From JAYPUG01 sp038117265 (GTDB lineage: Bacteria > Pseudomonadota > Alphaproteobacteria > UBA6615), in contig JAYOFO010000034.1 of NCBI GenBank assembly GCA_038117265.1, forward strand, positions 1 through 27,750: 27,750 nucleotides of DNA, read 5' to 3'. The position numbers and the translations under genes are program-made. Below, piece by piece: positions 26,228-27,750 of the stretch. The notes below the pieces were generated by a model. The model did not search any database and was not told the DNA's origin. It worked only from the letters and a program-made list of their open reading frames with translations. Every line of letters begins with the position of its first letter. Position 1 is the stretch's first letter.

Positions 26228-26446
26228 ATCGCGATCCGTATCGAATACTGCCGGATGTGAAACTACGAGCCGCGTGCGCTCCGTGCGAGGGACCTGCTCG
26301 TCGCCGAAGGCGAAACCGTCGAGATCGCGGCGGGACGCGCAGCGTCGTTCGAGATCACGCGTGAGGGCACGCTGCTGTTCTCCAAGCTGGAAACCGGCCG
26401 TTTCCCCGACGACGACGAGGTCCGCGCGCTCGCGCGTGGCGCCTGA
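26228..26446 (+). CDS. SelW/Rdx-family selenoprotein with in-frame TGA (Sec)
   Basis: Thioredoxin-fold SelT/SelW/SelH-type protein of 72 residues, read as IRIEYCRMUNYEPRAL through the TGA at 26258-26260. The TGA replaces exactly the second redox residue of the family C-x2-C/U motif (Cys8, Sec11). Downstream sequence is full family sequence in the same frame: DLLVAEGETVEIAAG, SFEITREGTLLFSKLETGRF and PDDDEVRALA, ending at TGA 26444. No frameshift or other stop occurs. No ATG is available; AAGGAG at 26215-26220 sits 7 nt before ATC at 26228, which would give MAIRIEYC, the family-like N-terminus, so ATC initiation is proposed. An in-frame TTG at 26177 is the alternative but has no ribosome site. 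A SECIS-like hairpin follows the TGA. UbiX begins 28 nt downstream. Function is probably thiol/selenol redox; partners unknown. Confidence 0.85.
26282..26303 (+). promoter_or_regulatory. Candidate bacterial SECIS hairpin
   Basis: In the mRNA, GCGAG (26285-26289) pairs with CUCGU (26297-26301), the outermost pair being a G-U wobble; below a bulged U at 26284, CG (26282-26283) pairs with CG (26302-26303). The apical loop is GGACCUG. The loop begins 30 nt after the UGA. A bulged U below a short stem and a loop starting GG are features of the E. coli fdhF SECIS, and the distance fits the bacterial model (about 16-37 nt). Confidence 0.55.
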
Positions 26447-26474
26447 CCCCGGTTTTCGCTAAAACCACACGGCC

Positions 26475-27086
26475 ATGAGCCACGATCCCTACTACCCTGC
26501 GGACGAGCCGAAGCGCCTCGTCGTCGGCATTTCCGGCGCCACCGGGATCGTCTATGGCATCCGCCTGCTCGAGGCGCTGCGCGACGCCGGGGTGGAGAGC
26601 CACCTGGTGGTCACCCGGCCCGGCCTGATGACCCTGGGTTACGAGACGGACCTGGACCGCGATGCGCTCTACGCGCTGGCCGACCATGTCTATGCGCCCA
26701 ACGACATGGGGGCCGCGATCGCATCGGGCTCGATGCTCAGCCTCGGCATGATCGTCGCGCCATGCGCCATCAAGTCTGCGGCCGAGATCGCCACCGGCGC
26801 GACCCAGACCCTGCTGACCCGGGCGGCCGACGTGACCCTGAAGGAGCGGCGGCGGCTGATCCTGATGGTCCGCGAGAGCCCGTTGCACAACGGCCACCTG
26901 AAGACGCTCGCCGCGGCCTCGGAGGCCGGCGCGATCATCATGCCGCCGATGCCCGCCTTCTATCCGCGGCCCGAGACCATCCAGGACATGGTCGACCACA
27001 CCGTCGGCCGGGCGCTCGACCTGTTCGGAATCGCGCACGGGATGGTGCGGCGCTGGACCGGCCGGCCGGAGCCCACCGAAGGCTGA
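26475..27086 (+). CDS. ubiX: UbiX-family flavin prenyltransferase
   Basis: 203-residue flavin prenyltransferase that makes prenyl-FMN for UbiD-type decarboxylases. Motifs: VVGISGATGIVYGIRLLEAL (16-35) for FMN binding, ASGSMLSLGMIVAPCAIKS, LKERRRLILMVRESPLHNGH, and AGAIIMPPMPAFYPRPETIQ (residues of the dimethylallyl phosphate site). The length is normal. The ATG follows the selenoprotein stop by 28 nt and a GCTAAAAC -10-like stretch lies just before it. No UbiD is in the window; the enzyme may serve ubiquinone synthesis or aromatic decarboxylation. Confidence 0.95.
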   Translation: MSHDPYYPADEPKRLVVGISGATGIVYGIRLLEALRDAGVESHLVVTRPGLMTLGYETDLDRDALYALADHVYAPNDMGAAIASGSMLSLGMIVAPCAIKSAAEIATGATQTLLTRAADVTLKERRRLILMVRESPLHNGHLKTLAAASEAGAIIMPPMPAFYPRPETIQDMVDHTVGRALDLFGIAHGMVRRWTGRPEPTEG

Positions 27087-27128
27087 GAACGGGCGGCTAG
27101 CGGCCCTCGCCGGGCGCCAGCCGCTGCT

Positions 27129-27153
27129 CGCGGCGCAGCACGGGTGCGCCGCG
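27129..27153. terminator. 9-bp GC hairpin between convergent genes
   Basis: CGCGGCGCA (27129-27137) and TGCGCCGCG (27145-27153) form a perfect stem with a 7-nt loop. It lies between the ubiX stop (27086) and the stop of the convergent hypothetical gene (27166). No T-run, so a bidirectional terminator is likely but unproven. Confidence 0.5.
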
Positions 27154-27165
27154 CGGGGCCAAGGT

Positions 27166-27570
27166 TTAGCCGTTGGCGTGGAAGCCGATCTCGCCGCCTT
27201 GCGGCCAGTTGAAGACGATCCGCCAGCGATAGAAGGGTGCGGCCGGGTCGAGCCCCGGCATCGGAACGGGCACGCGCACGATCCGGTCGATCGAGGGCTC
27301 GTTCATCGCGATCCGCCCGCGCGAGTTCCCCCAGTCGACGAACATCGCCAGGTCGCTGACCCCGTGGAAGACGAGGTCGGCCGGCACGATGCGAAAGCGT
27401 GTGCCGTCGCGGTCGCCCAGCCAATCGACGATGTGATCGATGTCGAGTTCGAACGAACTCGACCAGATGTCGGAATCCGGGTCGGCTGCGCGGAAGCGCA
27501 TGGCATAGACGGTGTCGTCGTGCCACGCATGGGGGTCGTAATCGTCGACCACGGGCCGTATCGCGTGCAT
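27166..27570 (-). CDS. Conserved hypothetical protein
   Basis: 134 residues from the ATG at 27570; I do not recognise a named domain. It is soluble and acidic, rich in Trp and Asp: DDYDPHAWHDDTVYAM at the start, SSFELDIDHIVDWLGD, RFRIVPADLVFHGVSDLAMF in the middle, and FYRWRIVFNWPQGGEIGFHA at the end. The even, low-complexity-free pattern looks like a real single-domain protein of the immunity- or DUF-type size class. The frame is open to an ATG at 27648, but that extension crosses a 14-nt palindrome and looks noncoding. It stands alone downstream of a tRNA gene. Confidence 0.7.
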   Translation of the reverse strand: MHAIRPVVDDYDPHAWHDDTVYAMRFRAADPDSDIWSSSFELDIDHIVDWLGDRDGTRFRIVPADLVFHGVSDLAMFVDWGNSRGRIAMNEPSIDRIVRVPVPMPGLDPAAPFYRWRIVFNWPQGGEIGFHANG

Positions 27571-27610
27571 GTCGGCCCGATTATCCGCCCACGGCGCGCG
27601 GATGTGCGGA

Positions 27611-27624
27611 TTTTCGCGCGAAAA
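27611..27624. repeat. Palindrome TTTTCGCGCGAAAA
   Basis: A perfect 14-nt palindrome 35 nt downstream of the tRNA-Arg gene and 41 nt upstream of the hypothetical gene start. It may be part of tRNA transcript termination or an operator for the next gene. Confidence 0.45.
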
Positions 27625-27658
27625 GCAGCTCAAATGCCCGACATTCATACGGCGAAAA

Positions 27659-27735
27659 TGGTGCGCCCGGCAGGATTCGAACCTGCGACCCCGGGATTAG
27701 GAATCCCGTGCTCTATCCTACTGAGCTACGGGCGC
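27659..27735 (-). tRNA. tRNA-Arg (anticodon CCU)
   Basis: The minus strand folds into a full cloverleaf of 77 nt: acceptor GCGCCCG/CGGGCGC, D-arm GCTC...GAGC, anticodon stem CGGGA/TCCCG with loop TTCCTAA (anticodon CCT), T-arm GCAGG-TTCGAAT-CCTGC, discriminator A and an encoded CCA end. It decodes AGG. Confidence 0.97.
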
Positions 27736-27750
27736 ATCGCCGCATCGGCG

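Noticed and set aside
26258..26260. TGA in the SelW-like gene as a nonsense mutation (pseudogene)
   Set aside because: It lies exactly at the Sec/Cys position of the motif, the rest of the frame is intact, and a SECIS-like hairpin follows. Decay would not be expected to hit that one codon.

Overview
The window is GC-rich and gene-dense, and it reads as the chromosome of an alphaproteobacterium. Supporting signs are TRAP transport, CaiB/BaiF and class I CoA-transferase genes, a CoxL-family molybdoenzyme, a CueR-type copper operon with a typical 19-bp-spacer promoter, and short -10-like CTAGANT motifs in front of several genes. The assignment rests on gene content and style, not on a marker gene. 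There is no CRISPR array, IS element or prophage.

Layout. 1-3287 (minus): a CoxL-like molybdenum hydroxylase, cut by the left edge, downstream of an acyl-CoA dehydrogenase. 3365-4942 (plus): a two-subunit CoA-transferase-family (IpdA/IpdB-like) pair. 5017-8420: a DSD1/D-threonine-aldolase-type PLP enzyme diverges from a CaiB/BaiF CoA-transferase followed by an oxaloacetate-decarboxylase-like ICL/PEPM enzyme. 8451-13059 (minus): MntP manganese exporter, a bacterial GH3 acyl-amide synthetase and a penicillin-acylase-family lipoprotein. 13277-18304 (plus): a 4HBT thioesterase, then dctP-dctQ-dctM, a 2Fe-2S ferredoxin and gentisate 1,2-dioxygenase. 18323-21039 (minus): cueR-copA with its own CueR promoter. 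21138-23176 (minus): a periplasmic PQQ sugar dehydrogenase and an orphan histidine kinase. 23460-25209 (plus): two tandem, collinear type I extradiol dioxygenase paralogues. 25278-26143 (minus): a small c-type cytochrome followed by an odd chimeric small protein. 26228-27086 (plus): a SelW/Rdx-type selenoprotein and UbiX. 27166-27735 (minus): a conserved hypothetical protein and tRNA-Arg(CCU).

How it fits together. Most of the window looks like aromatic and organic-acid catabolism: uptake by TRAP, ring cleavage by gentisate and extradiol dioxygenases, CoA activation and transfer, acyl-CoA oxidation, and C4-acid decarboxylation. Copper and manganese efflux genes are interspersed.

The most notable item is at 26228-26446. 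The codon of the second redox residue of a SelW-like CxxC/U motif is TGA, so a gene finder that treats TGA as stop would miss the gene. A hairpin fitting the bacterial SECIS pattern (bulged U, loop beginning GG) lies 21-43 nt after the TGA. The best Shine-Dalgarno points to an ATC start codon rather than ATG. A FNR/FixK-like box sits between this gene and the divergent cytochrome c, at the -41.5 position expected for the cytochrome promoter. A second oddity is the gene at 25278-25796, which joins the first ~75 residues of a COG2187-type protein to an unrelated small beta-rich domain.
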